64,000 nucleotides of DNA from assembly GCF_001637205.1 (NCBI RefSeq), contig NZ_LVJH01000048.1, positions 62,001 through 126,000 on the forward strand. Reading direction: 5' to 3'. Each line of letters starts with the position of its first letter. The first letter of the stretch is position 1. Shown here piece after piece: positions 48,810-57,537 of this stretch. Below the pieces are notes generated by a model, which saw nothing but the letters and a program-made list of their open reading frames with translations, was not told where the DNA came from and made no database searches. A program made the translations under genes and the position numbers. The DNA comes from Paenibacillus glacialis (GTDB lineage: Bacteria; Bacillota; Bacilli; Paenibacillales; Paenibacillaceae).

Positions 48810-49515
48810 AATAAAGGATACCAAGGATGTTATTTCAATGCTAGATCATTTGTTCCGTTCACCAGCCCCTTGGTGGAATAAATTTTACGAAGATAAATCA
48901 AAAGGTGTTCCATTTTTTATTGATTATCCTGACGAGAATTTAGTGTCATATTTTAACTCAGATAGGTTTAAACCTATCAATGTACTGGAATTGGGATCAG
49001 GTAATGGTAGGAATGCTATATACATGACCGAACAAGGTTGTCGAGTTGACGCAGTTGATATATCACAAGAAGCAGTCGAATGGGCAAGAAATAATGCAAT
49101 CAGTAAGAATGTTTCAGTTAATTTCATCTGTGGCAATGTATTTGAATTAGAGCTGGATGAGACTACGTATGATTTGGTATATGATAGTGGGTTATTACAT
49201 CATTTAGTACCACATCAAAGATTCAAGTACATAGACATCATTAATCGAGTTCTTAAACCTAACGGATTATTTGGAATCGTATGTTTTGCAGATGGATTTG
49301 AAGAAATTAGTGGGGTTCATACCAGAACTGACGAGAGTATTTATAGGGTCTATAGTATGCAAGGTGGAATCGCATATACCCAGGAAGATCTAAGAGAGAT
49401 ATTGTCAGATCACTTTGAGGAAGTTGAAATAAGGCATATGAAAGAATGTAGTAATGACGAGAAACTATTTGGTAAGGGATTTCTATGGGCTAGTCTATGG
49501 AAAAGGAAATCGTAG
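48802..49515 (+). CDS. Class I SAM-dependent methyltransferase
   Basis: This 237-residue protein has SAM motif I INVLELGSGNGRNAIYM (about residues 57-73), motif II VDAVDIS, and YDLVYDSGLLHHLV as motif IV. The family is broad (Methyltransf_25/11, small-molecule methyltransferases). The ATG at 48802 is preferred over an in-frame TTG at 48796, as AAGGAG (48788-48793) is eight bases upstream of it. Its substrate is not evident. A related methyltransferase is decayed at 55797. Confidence 0.82.
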   Translation: MNRIKDTKDVISMLDHLFRSPAPWWNKFYEDKSKGVPFFIDYPDENLVSYFNSDRFKPINVLELGSGNGRNAIYMTEQGCRVDAVDISQEAVEWARNNAISKNVSVNFICGNVFELELDETTYDLVYDSGLLHHLVPHQRFKYIDIINRVLKPNGLFGIVCFADGFEEISGVHTRTDESIYRVYSMQGGIAYTQEDLREILSDHFEEVEIRHMKECSNDEKLFGKGFLWASLWKRKS

Positions 49516-49529
49516 TCTAACAATGCATT

Positions 49530-49578
49530 CCTTTATCGTCAAATGAATGTAATGAGTTATCATTTAACGATAGAAAGG
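49530..49578. repeat. Long imperfect inverted repeat
   Basis: CCTTTATCGTCAAATGA (49530-49546) pairs with 49560-49578 (TCATTTAACGATAGAAAGG), with one mismatch and a two-base bulge around a 13-base loop. No T run follows. It may be a hairpin terminator or the end of a small mobile repeat. The stretch up to the HIT remnant at 49721 holds no clear gene. Confidence 0.45.
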
Positions 49579-49720
49579 GGGGGAATAATGAAAAATTGGA
49601 AAATTAGATCGTTCGAGGGAATATTATAATTCAGGTAACAAGGTGTTCGCACATCGGGTGGGGATTCAGTGCTAGTTGCACGACTCGTTCAGCTTAATGT
49701 GAAAGGACCTAATAAGAGGG

Positions 49721-50056
49721 TTGGTTATTTTGGCATCCAAAAGGCATTTTAACTGCATGGATGAATTGACTACTGAAGAACAGATTGAATACATCTCATT
49801 AATATATAAAATCAGACAAGAACAAAGAACTCGTCTTGGGATTGATAAAGTTTACTATTTCTATAATGAAGATACGACGCATCACTTTCATCTTTGGATG
49901 GTTCCTAGATATGAATGGATGGGTCAAATTGGTAATTCGGTTGAGTCACTAAGACCCGTATTATTACATGCAAGAAATCATATGAATGACGAAGAGAATA
50001 TGGAATCTGTATTGGAAGGCATAACAATTTTAAGAGATGGATTGATAGAGAAGTAG
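49721..50056 (+). pseudogene. N-terminally truncated HIT-family protein
   Basis: The 111-codon frame holds the back half of a HIT-superfamily protein: ILASKRHFN, ELTTEEQIEYISLIYKI, and HHFHLWMVPRYEW as the histidine-triad motif. The usual front (DCIFC or similar) is missing, a stop lies just upstream in frame (49700-49702), and no ribosome binding site fits the TTG at 49721. HIT enzymes hydrolyse or transfer nucleotides. I think this copy is a remnant, though a short functional product cannot be excluded. Confidence 0.6.
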
Positions 50057-50134
50057 GGTACAGATTTCTTATATCTGATGTGACTTGATGTGAGGTTTCA
50101 GAAGACTAATTACAAAGGTGGCTGTTCACAAAAG

Positions 50135-50861
50135 ATGTACAAAATTGTGTTTTTTGATGTTGATGGAACCCTCTTTAGTGAAATAGACAGAAGTATGCCA
50201 CAAAGCACGAAAGAAGCAATTAAGAAACTGATTGATCGTGGAATCAAAGTGGTGGTTGCGACAGGAAGACCCTACAATTTGTGCCAACGGCGCTCTAGTA
50301 AAATGTAATGATAAAACGATTTATAAATCAGTGCTAAGAACAGAAACGGTTCAAGGTGTCTCGGTCTTCGCTGAATTGAATAATCATAGTATCTCTTATT
50401 TCACAGAACAGTACGCCATGAATGGCATCGGTTCTGAAAATCAGCGGATTATGAGCGTATTAAAAGAAACACTGGCGCTTGATGACTATCCGGAAAAAAT
50501 GGGCTCACTGTCTGAAGAAATATTCGGTATGTGTTTGTATGCTGACGACAGTGAAGCTCAAAAATTCATAGAACGATTTCCAGCGCTCAAGTTCAAGCGT
50601 TGGCATAACTATGTGATGAACGTGTATGAAGATACGGAAGCTTCCAAATCAATACAAGTATTAGACTATTTCAACATTGGTAGGTCAGAAGCCATCGCTT
50701 TCGGTGACGGCGGTAACGACATCGACATGTTGGAGTATGTAGAATTGGGAATTGCTATGGGCAACGCTGAGCAAGAGCTTAAAGACAAAGCAGACTTTGT
50801 TACCAAAAAAGCAAGCGAAGATGGGATCTCCTACGCATTACAATATTTTTCTGTCATCTAA
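50135..50861 (+). pseudogene. Cof-type HAD phosphatase, frameshifted with an internal loss
   Basis: From ATG 50135 the frame reads MYKIVFFDVDGTLFS (HAD motif I, both Asp present) to VVVATGRPYNLC. The rest of the enzyme continues in another frame: TICANGALVKCN, then the cap domain, and finally AIAFGDGGNDIDMLEYV (motif IV) to the stop at 50861. At the junction (about 50270-50290) the frame changes. The residues expected between ATGRP and ANGALV in this family appear shortened, so a deletion plus frameshift broke the gene. The parts are otherwise well kept, which suggests recent loss. Confidence 0.8.
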
Positions 50862-50883
50862 TACTAAGGATGGGGAGGATAAT

Positions 50884-51140
50884 ATGGGTTATTCAATATT
50901 TGAGGATACGATGGCGGATATGACATGGACTGAAATACAACAACCAATTGAATAGTATTATCGCGCCATCTTTTTATCGATCTATCAGAAGTATGAAGTA
51001 TCTATTCTTACTTACCCAGATATTCACGCTGGGGAAAACGCACTGCGAATATGTGATTTTGTAAGTAACTCAAAAAGTAATTTGAACTTCTTACAAGTTA
51101 TTTATGGCTGTGGGGCGTTCTTTGTCTACGATACGCACTT
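50884..51140 (+). pseudogene. Creatininase-family remnant
   Basis: ATG 50884, behind GGGGAGG, reads MGYSIFEDTMADMTWTEIQQ and stops after 23 codons. This is the usual N terminus of Firmicute creatininase/creatinine amidohydrolase proteins. Downstream, 50997-51060 reads in another frame as VSILTYPDIHAGENALRICDF, a later piece of the same family. The middle, with the metal ligands, is gone. The remaining bases to 51186 hold nothing else I recognise. Confidence 0.6.
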
Positions 51141-51186
51141 CAGGAACTGACTAACATGCGATCCTAAGATTGTGAGGTGATGTTAA

Positions 51187-51738
51187 ATGCAAGTAGAAAT
51201 CGAAAGATTAATCATTCGTGATTTTCAGATGGAAGACTGGGTAGATGTACATAAATATGCATCGAATCGCGAAGTAACTGAACATACGATCTGGGGACCG
51301 AATAGCGAAGTTGAGACCAAAACATATATAGAGCAAGAAATCACAAAGCAGCAGGCCATCGACCGAACGGATCTTGAATTTGGAGTGATTTTAAAAAAGA
51401 CGAATGAATTAATTGGTGGATGTGGAATTCATATTAAGGATCATAATGCTGAATTAGGGTACTGTTTTAACCCTGATTTTTGGGGTAATGGTTATGCTAC
51501 TGAAGCAGCAGAGGCGATGTTAATGCTTGGATTTGAAACCTTCAAAGTGCATAGAATTTATGCGACATGCCGCCCCGGAAATATACCGTCGGCGAATGTC
51601 TTGAGGAGAATCGGTATGCAACAAGAAGGCCATCTAAGGGAACATATGTGGCATAAAGGGCAATTTCATGATTCTTATTTATTCTCAATACTAGAAGAAG
51701 AATATTATCAAGGGAGAAAGAAGGTACAGAAGGTATGA
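51187..51738 (+). CDS. GNAT acetyltransferase, RimJ/RimL-like
   Basis: This 183-residue protein has the layout of ribosomal-protein-type N-acetyltransferases. ERLIIRDFQMEDW opens it. LGYCFNPDFWGNGYATEAAEAML is motif A with the acetyl-CoA loop, and IYATCRPGNIPSANVLRRIGMQQEGHLRE is motif B. Family members acetylate N termini or small amines; the substrate here is unknown. Its stop overlaps the start of the next gene (ATGA), so they form a two-gene unit. Confidence 0.82.
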   Translation: MQVEIERLIIRDFQMEDWVDVHKYASNREVTEHTIWGPNSEVETKTYIEQEITKQQAIDRTDLEFGVILKKTNELIGGCGIHIKDHNAELGYCFNPDFWGNGYATEAAEAMLMLGFETFKVHRIYATCRPGNIPSANVLRRIGMQQEGHLREHMWHKGQFHDSYLFSILEEEYYQGRKKVQKV

Positions 51739-52613
51739 ATAGATATAAAACAAAAGGGGGCCAAAATTTAATCTACGAATCTTATGATAAGTTGTTAGAC
51801 ACATGGAATGTAGCTGTACAGCAACAAGACATTATAACTTCTTATGGAAGTACCCATGTAATAACAGTAGGTTCACCTAATAATCCTCCATTATTACTTC
51901 TACATGGAGTGGGTGATAATTCAGCGATGATGTGGATTTATAATATTCAGCAATTATCTGAGCGATTCTACGTTTTAGCAATAGATGCAATTGGCGGCTC
52001 AGGTAAAAGCGAACCAAATGAAAAATATTATAGAGAATTTGACCAATCTGAGTGGCTGGATCAGGTATTAGAATCAATGGGGATAAATACTACACATATA
52101 GCTGGGGTATCTTATGGTGCATATTTGGCTTATCATTATGCAATTATGAGACCAACAAAAGTGATGAAGATTGTTTGTATGGCTGGGAGAGTGCCTAGTA
52201 GCCAGCTCGAAATGATGAGTAAAATGATGAAGGCATTTTTACCAGAAGCACTATTTCCAACAGAAAGAAACTGTAAGAAATTGTTGAGGAAGCTAAGTGG
52301 GCCAAACTATTCGGTATTTGAAGATAACACGGAACTTATGAATCATTGGTATTATCTGCTTAAGTATTTCAATAACAAATCCATGATGAAACACAAAACC
52401 CTTATATTTAACAATGAGCAAATCCAAAAGATCAAAGGGAACTCCTTATTTTTAATTGGAGAACAAGATATATTGAGTCATTATCCAAAAGCCATAAAAA
52501 AACTGAAAGATAATCAATTGAACTACAAAATAGTGAAAGATGCAGGACATTCCATAAACCACGAACAATCAGAATTTGTAAATACAGAAATTATTGAATA
52601 TCTCATAGGTTAG
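51735..52613 (+). CDS. Alpha/beta hydrolase
   Basis: This 292-residue protein has an alpha/beta-hydrolase core. LLLLHGVGDNSAMMW forms the oxyanion-hole region (about residues 53-67), GVSYGAYLAYHYA is the nucleophile elbow with Ser, LFLIGEQDIL carries the acid residue, and DAGHSINHEQ carries the catalytic His. The triad looks complete. It lacks a signal peptide. It overlaps the upstream GNAT gene by four bases. The substrate is unknown; esterase, lipase or C-C hydrolase activities are all possible. Confidence 0.8.
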   Translation: MNRYKTKGGQNLIYESYDKLLDTWNVAVQQQDIITSYGSTHVITVGSPNNPPLLLLHGVGDNSAMMWIYNIQQLSERFYVLAIDAIGGSGKSEPNEKYYREFDQSEWLDQVLESMGINTTHIAGVSYGAYLAYHYAIMRPTKVMKIVCMAGRVPSSQLEMMSKMMKAFLPEALFPTERNCKKLLRKLSGPNYSVFEDNTELMNHWYYLLKYFNNKSMMKHKTLIFNNEQIQKIKGNSLFLIGEQDILSHYPKAIKKLKDNQLNYKIVKDAGHSINHEQSEFVNTEIIEYLIG

Positions 52614-52675
52614 TTTTTACTGTGGTGACATGTGTAACTAATGTGTATTGCTAGTGAAAAAATAGGGGGATTCTC

Positions 52676-53098
52676 ATGGAAGTATTGTACAAAGACTTCT
52701 TGATATCAGACGACAAAGACAAGATTAACAGGCAATTCGTACTGGATTATTTAGCTCAAAGCTATTGGGCTAACCGGAGATCACCTGAGAGGATCTTGAA
52801 ATCTATCGATTCTTCTCATTGTTATGGCGTATATTATAATGACAACCAAATTGGATTTGCTAGGATCTTCACAGATGGAGCAACCATGTTTTATCTATGT
52901 GATGTGTTTGTAGTGCAAGAATATCAAGGACAAGGTGTAGGGAAGAAATTAGTCGAGATTATTACTAGTTCCCAAGAGTATGAATGGATGACAGGCATAC
53001 TAGGGACATTAGATGCTCATGGATTGTATGAACAATATGGATTCGAAAGAAATTCGGAGCGATTTATGAGTAGACCTCCCCAGGGAAGAAAGATATGA
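52676..53098 (+). CDS. GNAT acetyltransferase
   Basis: This is a 140-residue protein with GNAT motif A FYLCDVFVVQEYQGQGVGKKLVE (about residues 79-101) and a closing GLYEQYGFERNSERFM segment. It matches the small single-domain GNAT proteins that acetylate amines. A GGGG-containing ribosome binding site lies before ATG 52676. The target is unknown. A terminator follows at 53197-53228. Confidence 0.8.
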   Translation: MEVLYKDFLISDDKDKINRQFVLDYLAQSYWANRRSPERILKSIDSSHCYGVYYNDNQIGFARIFTDGATMFYLCDVFVVQEYQGQGVGKKLVEIITSSQEYEWMTGILGTLDAHGLYEQYGFERNSERFMSRPPQGRKI

Positions 53099-53196
53099 CG
53101 GGGGAATAGCTGAAGGAATGTACGCAGCGGTAATGAAAAACGAAAATGGAAAATAGTGTATAATAATTAAGAGCATAAGGAACATTCGATTCGATA

Positions 53197-53228
53197 ACAT
53201 CAGGTGCAGGTCGCTTGATGTCTTTTTT
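53197..53228 (+). terminator. Rho-independent terminator
   Basis: ACATCA (53197-53202) pairs with TGATGT (53216-53221), with GTG/CGC-like contacts further inside, and is followed by CTTTTTT. It ends the GNAT unit before the serine hydrolase. Confidence 0.6.
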
Positions 53229-53275
53229 ATCAGGGTGAGATCTACATTTTATTGTTATGGTGAGGGGTGTAACTT

Positions 53276-54319
53276 ATGGCAAACAGTAGAACGCAAAAGC
53301 TAGGGGAAATTTTTGATAAAGCTACGAGTTCGAATCAAATCCATGAAGGTGTGTTATTTGTAGAAAACACAAGTGGAGACTTCTCGTACAGCAAGGGATA
53401 CGGTGGCAAGGAGTTAGACTCCCCTCTGCTTATGGCTAGCATCACGAAGCTGTTTACGACTACCTGCATATTGGCTTTACTAGAGCAGGGTAAGTTGTCA
53501 CTTGATGATAAGGTTACAACGTATTTTGATCATTCTGTGTTAAGTGGCATTCATGTCTATGGTGGTGAGGAATATTCCTTTGACTTGACGATATCTGATT
53601 TACTATTTCAGATCAGCGGGTTACCGGATGTATTTGAAGAAGGAAAAGAGAGTGCTAAGATCCGTGGCATCAATGAAGATTTCTACACTACTTTCGACGA
53701 CATGGTGGCTTTGGTAAGGAAGTTAAATCCTCACTTTGCACCGCGTACCACAAAAAAAGCTTACTATGCTGATATAAACTTCGACATGCTTGGTGAAATT
53801 ATTGAAAAGGTAACGAATTTAACATTGGCAGAAGCATATAAACAATTTATTGTTGAACCACTAACACTTAAAAATACATATCTCCCTGAATGCGAAAATG
53901 ATTTTGTACCGAATATCTATTATCAGAATAAAGCAATCTATCGTCCTAAATTCATTATGAGTAGTCGTGCAAGTGGAGGTTGTATCACTACCGCTCGTGA
54001 GTTGATGATATTTATGAAGGCTTTCTTTGGAGGTAATCTGTTTAATAAAGCTCTCTTTGAGAAGCTACCATTATACAACAAGCTGCAAGCTTCAATGGGA
54101 CCTATTTATTATGGTAGCGGATATATGAGAATTCCTTTGAACGGCTTGATTACCCTCTTTATGGGTAAAGGTGAGTTAATGGGTCATTCTGGTTCAACCG
54201 GCTCGTTTGCTTTTTACTATCCTATCACAGATTTGTTTTTTGTAGGAGATCTCAACCAGATGGGAAACCCTGCACTTCCTATCAGATTATCCATGAAACT
54301 TGCTATGATGACGAAATAA
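53276..54319 (+). CDS. Serine hydrolase, class C beta-lactamase/PBP-like fold
   Basis: This 347-residue protein shows the three motifs of the beta-lactamase family. SITK (about residues 51-54) is the SxxK nucleophile, YAD in TKKAYYADINFDMLGEI takes the YxN place, and HSGSTGSFAFYY is the HxG motif. No signal peptide is visible, so it is probably cytoplasmic. Such proteins are more often esterases or D-aminopeptidases than drug-destroying enzymes. Its own substrate is unknown. It is preceded by a terminator and GGTGAGG, so it is transcribed alone. Confidence 0.82.
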   Translation: MANSRTQKLGEIFDKATSSNQIHEGVLFVENTSGDFSYSKGYGGKELDSPLLMASITKLFTTTCILALLEQGKLSLDDKVTTYFDHSVLSGIHVYGGEEYSFDLTISDLLFQISGLPDVFEEGKESAKIRGINEDFYTTFDDMVALVRKLNPHFAPRTTKKAYYADINFDMLGEIIEKVTNLTLAEAYKQFIVEPLTLKNTYLPECENDFVPNIYYQNKAIYRPKFIMSSRASGGCITTARELMIFMKAFFGGNLFNKALFEKLPLYNKLQASMGPIYYGSGYMRIPLNGLITLFMGKGELMGHSGSTGSFAFYYPITDLFFVGDLNQMGNPALPIRLSMKLAMMTK

Positions 54320-54406
54320 ATATAACTTCTCGTGTATGTGCAAGTAACCGATGAATCCCACCAGAAAAGCAACCTAGTAGATTATAAAAGAAAGATGTGA
54401 AATTCA

Positions 54407-55003
54407 ATGAACTTAGATTCTCCATTAAGATCTTTAGTGATTATCCTTCACGAAATTTATGGTGTTAATGATCATATCCAATGTATCAGCGAGGTTATGA
54501 TTAATGAAGGTTTTGATGTACTTACGCCTAATTTATTGAACAGGGATTCATTCTCTTATCATGAAGAAGATGCTGCATACCATTATTTTATGAATGAAGT
54601 AGGTTTCAATAAATCAATAGATGAAGTTAATCGAATAGTACAAGAAAACAGAGAGAAATATGAGCAAATATTTATTATTGGATTTAGTATTGGTGCAACA
54701 ATGGCATGGATAAGTAGTGAATATGAAGTTGATGGAGTAATTGGATATTACGGTTCTAGAATTAGAAATCATGTGGAGATTGAGCCGAGATGTCCAAACT
54801 TATTATTCTTTGCAAGAAATGAGAAGTCATTTGATGTCTCAGATTTAGAAATGAAACTAAAGACTAAGAAGAATACTGTAATAGAGATTATTGAAGCCGA
54901 ACATGGATTTATGAATCCATTTCACACAACCCATAAACCTAAAGAATATAGAGATTGTATAGAGGTTAGTATTGATTTTCTTAAGCGAATTGAAAAAGGT
55001 TAA
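54407..55003 (+). CDS. Dienelactone-hydrolase-family alpha/beta hydrolase
   Basis: This 198-residue protein has the short DLH layout. LVIILHEIYGVNDHI (about residues 10-24) is near the N terminus, the nucleophile elbow is GFSIGATMA with Ser where classical DLH has Cys, and EAEHGFMNPF carries the catalytic His. The Ser form is common in family members of unknown substrate. It stands alone in a flank with several broken genes but looks intact itself. Confidence 0.8.
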   Translation: MNLDSPLRSLVIILHEIYGVNDHIQCISEVMINEGFDVLTPNLLNRDSFSYHEEDAAYHYFMNEVGFNKSIDEVNRIVQENREKYEQIFIIGFSIGATMAWISSEYEVDGVIGYYGSRIRNHVEIEPRCPNLLFFARNEKSFDVSDLEMKLKTKKNTVIEIIEAEHGFMNPFHTTHKPKEYRDCIEVSIDFLKRIEKG

Positions 55004-55029
55004 GTCATCCGATAACAACGGAGGTTGGT

Positions 55030-55140
55030 ATGATTAATCGAATACATATATTTGGTGCCTCAGGTTCCGGAGCGATGACACTTGGAAGTGAATTGTCTTT
55101 AGTGCTTCCTCATGTACTCTTTGATGGTGATGATTACTAA
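55030..55140 (+). pseudogene. Truncated P-loop kinase-like gene
   Basis: GGAGGTTGGT precedes ATG 55030. The frame reads MINRIHIFGASGSGAMTLGS and ends at FDGDDY-stop after 36 residues. This is the start of a small P-loop kinase (adenylate/shikimate-kinase-like family), but the Walker A lysine is absent and the rest is missing. It is a remnant just upstream of the TmrB-like gene. Confidence 0.6.
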
Positions 55141-55205
55141 AGAAAGAGTGGACATTGTAATCAATTATTTGAATCCAAAAAAATTCGGAAATCGAGGTGT
55201 CAAGA

Positions 55206-55787
55206 TTGATCATATGGATTAATGGAGCATTTGGCTCTGGAAAAACTCAAACTTCTAGTGAGTTATTTAGGAGAATTCCTAATTCGTTTATTTATGACCC
55301 TGAGAATACTGGATATTTCATTAGAAAGAACATTCCCAAACCAATACATAAAGGCGACTTTCAAGATTTCGTTATGTGGAGACAATTCAATTATTCTATG
55401 TTAAAAACAATACATGATGAATTTAGTGGAACGATTATTGTGCCTATGACAATAGTAAGTCCTGAGTATTTCAGTGAAATCGTTGATAGGTTACGAGAAG
55501 ATGGGATAACGGTGAATCATTTTACGTTATGTGCTTCTAAGAATACTTTACTGAAGCGCTTGAGAAGTAGAGGTGAGGGTAAAAATTCATGGGCTGCTCG
55601 ACAAATCGATAGATGTATTGCTGGATTATCTCATGAGGTTTTCCAGGATCATCTAGATACAGACGAAATGTCAATTGAAGATATCGTCGAACAGATCGCT
55701 GCCTTAACCAATAGTACACTATTACCTGATCGAAGAAGTAGATTGAGAAAAATGATAGATCGGTTTATCACGAAGTTAAAAGGATGA
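55206..55787 (+). CDS. tmrB: TmrB-like tunicamycin-resistance P-loop protein
   Basis: This 193-residue protein closely resembles Bacillus TmrB from end to end. It starts MIIWINGAFGSGKTQTSSEL with an intact Walker A (GAFGSGKT), then FIYDPENTGYFIR, DFQDFVMWRQFNYSML, IIVPMTIVSPEYFSEI, HFTLCASKNTLLKRLRSRGE and NSWAARQIDRC. TmrB gives resistance to tunicamycin and related nucleoside antibiotics. I chose TTG 55206, which restores the canonical TmrB start; GAGGTG (55195-55199) is seven bases upstream. The GTG at 55197 lies within that site. Confidence 0.88.
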   Translation: MIIWINGAFGSGKTQTSSELFRRIPNSFIYDPENTGYFIRKNIPKPIHKGDFQDFVMWRQFNYSMLKTIHDEFSGTIIVPMTIVSPEYFSEIVDRLREDGITVNHFTLCASKNTLLKRLRSRGEGKNSWAARQIDRCIAGLSHEVFQDHLDTDEMSIEDIVEQIAALTNSTLLPDRRSRLRKMIDRFITKLKG

Positions 55788-55796
55788 GGTGAAGGT

Positions 55797-56233
55797 ATGG
55801 ATAGAGTAGCGCATATTAGAACAGAAGAAAGGAAATATCATGATTTGTGTTTTGAGAATTATAAACTATTTGAACCTGGTTCTTGGTTGCACAAACCCGT
55901 TAAATCCGTAATGGATGTCTTGGAGAAATTCAACGACAGATAAAATATGAATGTGCTCGATCTGGGATGTGGAATTGGTAGGAATAGCATTCCAATGGCA
56001 GAAACACTGAAGAATAGAAATGGTAGAATCGTTTGCGTTGACTTATAGAATCAAATGTAGAATTGGATCCGATGTTTGAAGTGAATATAACCACCGATCA
56101 TATGTTGGGAATATTGCATCAATAAGAAGTTCTTAGTAGTATTGTTAAACCATTGGAGTTCGACATTGATCGTAATGGTCTACCTGTAAAATTGAGTGCT
56201 GATTGTATAACATTTGAGGCGAGAAGAATTTAG
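55797..56233 (+). pseudogene. Broken class I methyltransferase gene
   Basis: From ATG 55797 the frame reads MDRVAHIRTEERKYHDLCFE and onward to FNDR, then a TAA. It continues in frame with NMNVLDLGCGIGRNSIPM (SAM motif I) to VCVDL and a TAG. A second-frame piece (LDPMFEVNITTDHMLGILHQ) and a final stretch ending CITFEARRI look like the C-terminal part. Stops and a missing middle show it is dead. The gap to the NUDIX gene holds nothing else. Confidence 0.65.
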
Positions 56234-56321
56234 AGTAATAGGGAACAAGCCAACCAAAGATAGGGATTGATACACGGAAAAGTAAGACAATAATTTAAGT
56301 TCAAAAAAGGATGTGAAAGAT

Positions 56322-56795
56322 ATGGGTTACATCATGGAATTAAGAGGATTAGTAGGCACGCGTCCTATAATTATGACAGGTGCTTGCGTTATTCTATTAG
56401 ATTGTGATAATCGATTATTATTACAACAAAGAACGGATAATGGAATGTGGGGATTACCAGGAGGTTCTATGGAACCGGGGGAAGAAATGAAAGAAGTTGC
56501 AGGACGAGAGCTTTTTGAAGAGACAGGTTTAATAGCGCAAGAACTAGAATTGCTTGATATCTTCTCCGGACAGGAACTTTATTATCAATATCCTCATGGG
56601 GATGAGGTCTTTAATGTTGTTGTAGCTTATGTGTGTAGAGATTATGTTGGCGTCATTAAAGGTGATGATATGGAAGTGCAAGAAATTCGATTTTTTAATT
56701 TAGAAGAGATTCCAAACCAAATAAGTCCTCCAGATATTCCTGTAATAATAAGGTTTTTAAAAGAGATGAAACCAAAAGAAGATCATAACCAATAA
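56322..56795 (+). CDS. NUDIX hydrolase
   Basis: This 157-residue protein has a full NUDIX box: GGSMEPGEEMKEVAGRELFEETGL (about residues 47-70), with the RELFEE core that binds the metal. VILLDCDNRLLLQQRTDNGMWGLPGG leads into it. NUDIX enzymes cleave X-linked nucleoside diphosphates; this subfamily is not specific enough to name a substrate. ATG 56322 is preferred over an in-frame GTG at 56313, since AAAAAAGG lies just before the latter. Confidence 0.88.
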   Translation: MGYIMELRGLVGTRPIIMTGACVILLDCDNRLLLQQRTDNGMWGLPGGSMEPGEEMKEVAGRELFEETGLIAQELELLDIFSGQELYYQYPHGDEVFNVVVAYVCRDYVGVIKGDDMEVQEIRFFNLEEIPNQISPPDIPVIIRFLKEMKPKEDHNQ

Positions 56796-56897
56796 GGATT
56801 AGGTTAGCATACTAAAGATTGGGAACATAAGATCAGATAAGTTAGATCGAACATGGGGTTAAAAGCACATATCAAAGTCTGAGAGAGGGGATTGTTC

Positions 56898-57401
56898 ATG
56901 CTCACGAAAATAAAGGAAGAAGAACTAATGTATGATAATATCGCCTGGATTTGTATCATGCCATTCATACTTAAAATTCAAGGGAAGAGTATGGAAACTA
57001 AATTTGATCTGTATTGGAAATTAAATGATGGGCAAAGAGGGCTGTATATGTTTTATTCATATCATAATCATACCAAGTCTATCTTTGAGTTTTTTTGGTT
57101 TGCTTTTTATTTCATGAGTGAAGTTAGATCTTGGATTGGATTGAAGAACGGAATGAGCTTCTTCAATGAACCAGAGATCATTAACATTTATGAAGAATTA
57201 GAGACGCTGATTGAATCAAAGTACAAGAGCGTTGATGGAACTTGGTTAAAAGCATCGCCCTCTGATATAGAGAAGGATAAAGAACTATTTGTATCCGTAA
57301 ATAAACTTTATATTAGATACAATACGCAGGTCCCTCATACAATTAAAGAAATGAATTCATACATTCGTAATCATAAAGAAGAATTTATTGAGTTTGAATG
57401 A
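56898..57401 (+). CDS. Hypothetical protein
   Basis: This 167-residue protein is one I do not recognise. It is rich in aromatic residues in the middle (IFEFFWFAFYFMSEVRSWIG), mostly helical by eye, with a charged C terminus (YIRNHKEEFIEFE). No signal peptide or clear membrane span is present. A good GAGAGGGG site (about 56881-56889) precedes ATG 56898. The gene is followed by the regulatory region of the sugar transporter. It may be a small cytoplasmic protein of a Paenibacillus-specific family. Confidence 0.6.
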   Translation: MLTKIKEEELMYDNIAWICIMPFILKIQGKSMETKFDLYWKLNDGQRGLYMFYSYHNHTKSIFEFFWFAFYFMSEVRSWIGLKNGMSFFNEPEIINIYEELETLIESKYKSVDGTWLKASPSDIEKDKELFVSVNKLYIRYNTQVPHTIKEMNSYIRNHKEEFIEFE

Positions 57402-57495
57402 GGCATCATTTATTCCTAATGGCCATAAAATATAGAGTAAAAAAACACCAAATTGTATAAAGTAATGGGTAAGAAAATCCAATAAAGAAATACTA

Positions 57496-57525
57496 TTGCG
57501 AATTTATAGGCTAATATGCTATTAT
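57496..57525 (+). promoter_or_regulatory. Predicted promoter of the sugar ABC importer
   Basis: TTGCGA (57496-57501) and TATTAT (57520-57525) are spaced by 18 bases. The site lies upstream of a cluster of LacI/CcpA-like operators and about 140 bases before the binding-protein gene. Confidence 0.5.
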
Positions 57526-57537
57526 AAACGCAAGCAA

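Noticed and set aside
53276..54319. A drug-destroying beta-lactamase
   Set aside because: The fold motifs are present but there is no signal peptide, and the family is mostly esterases and peptidases; resistance is not supported.
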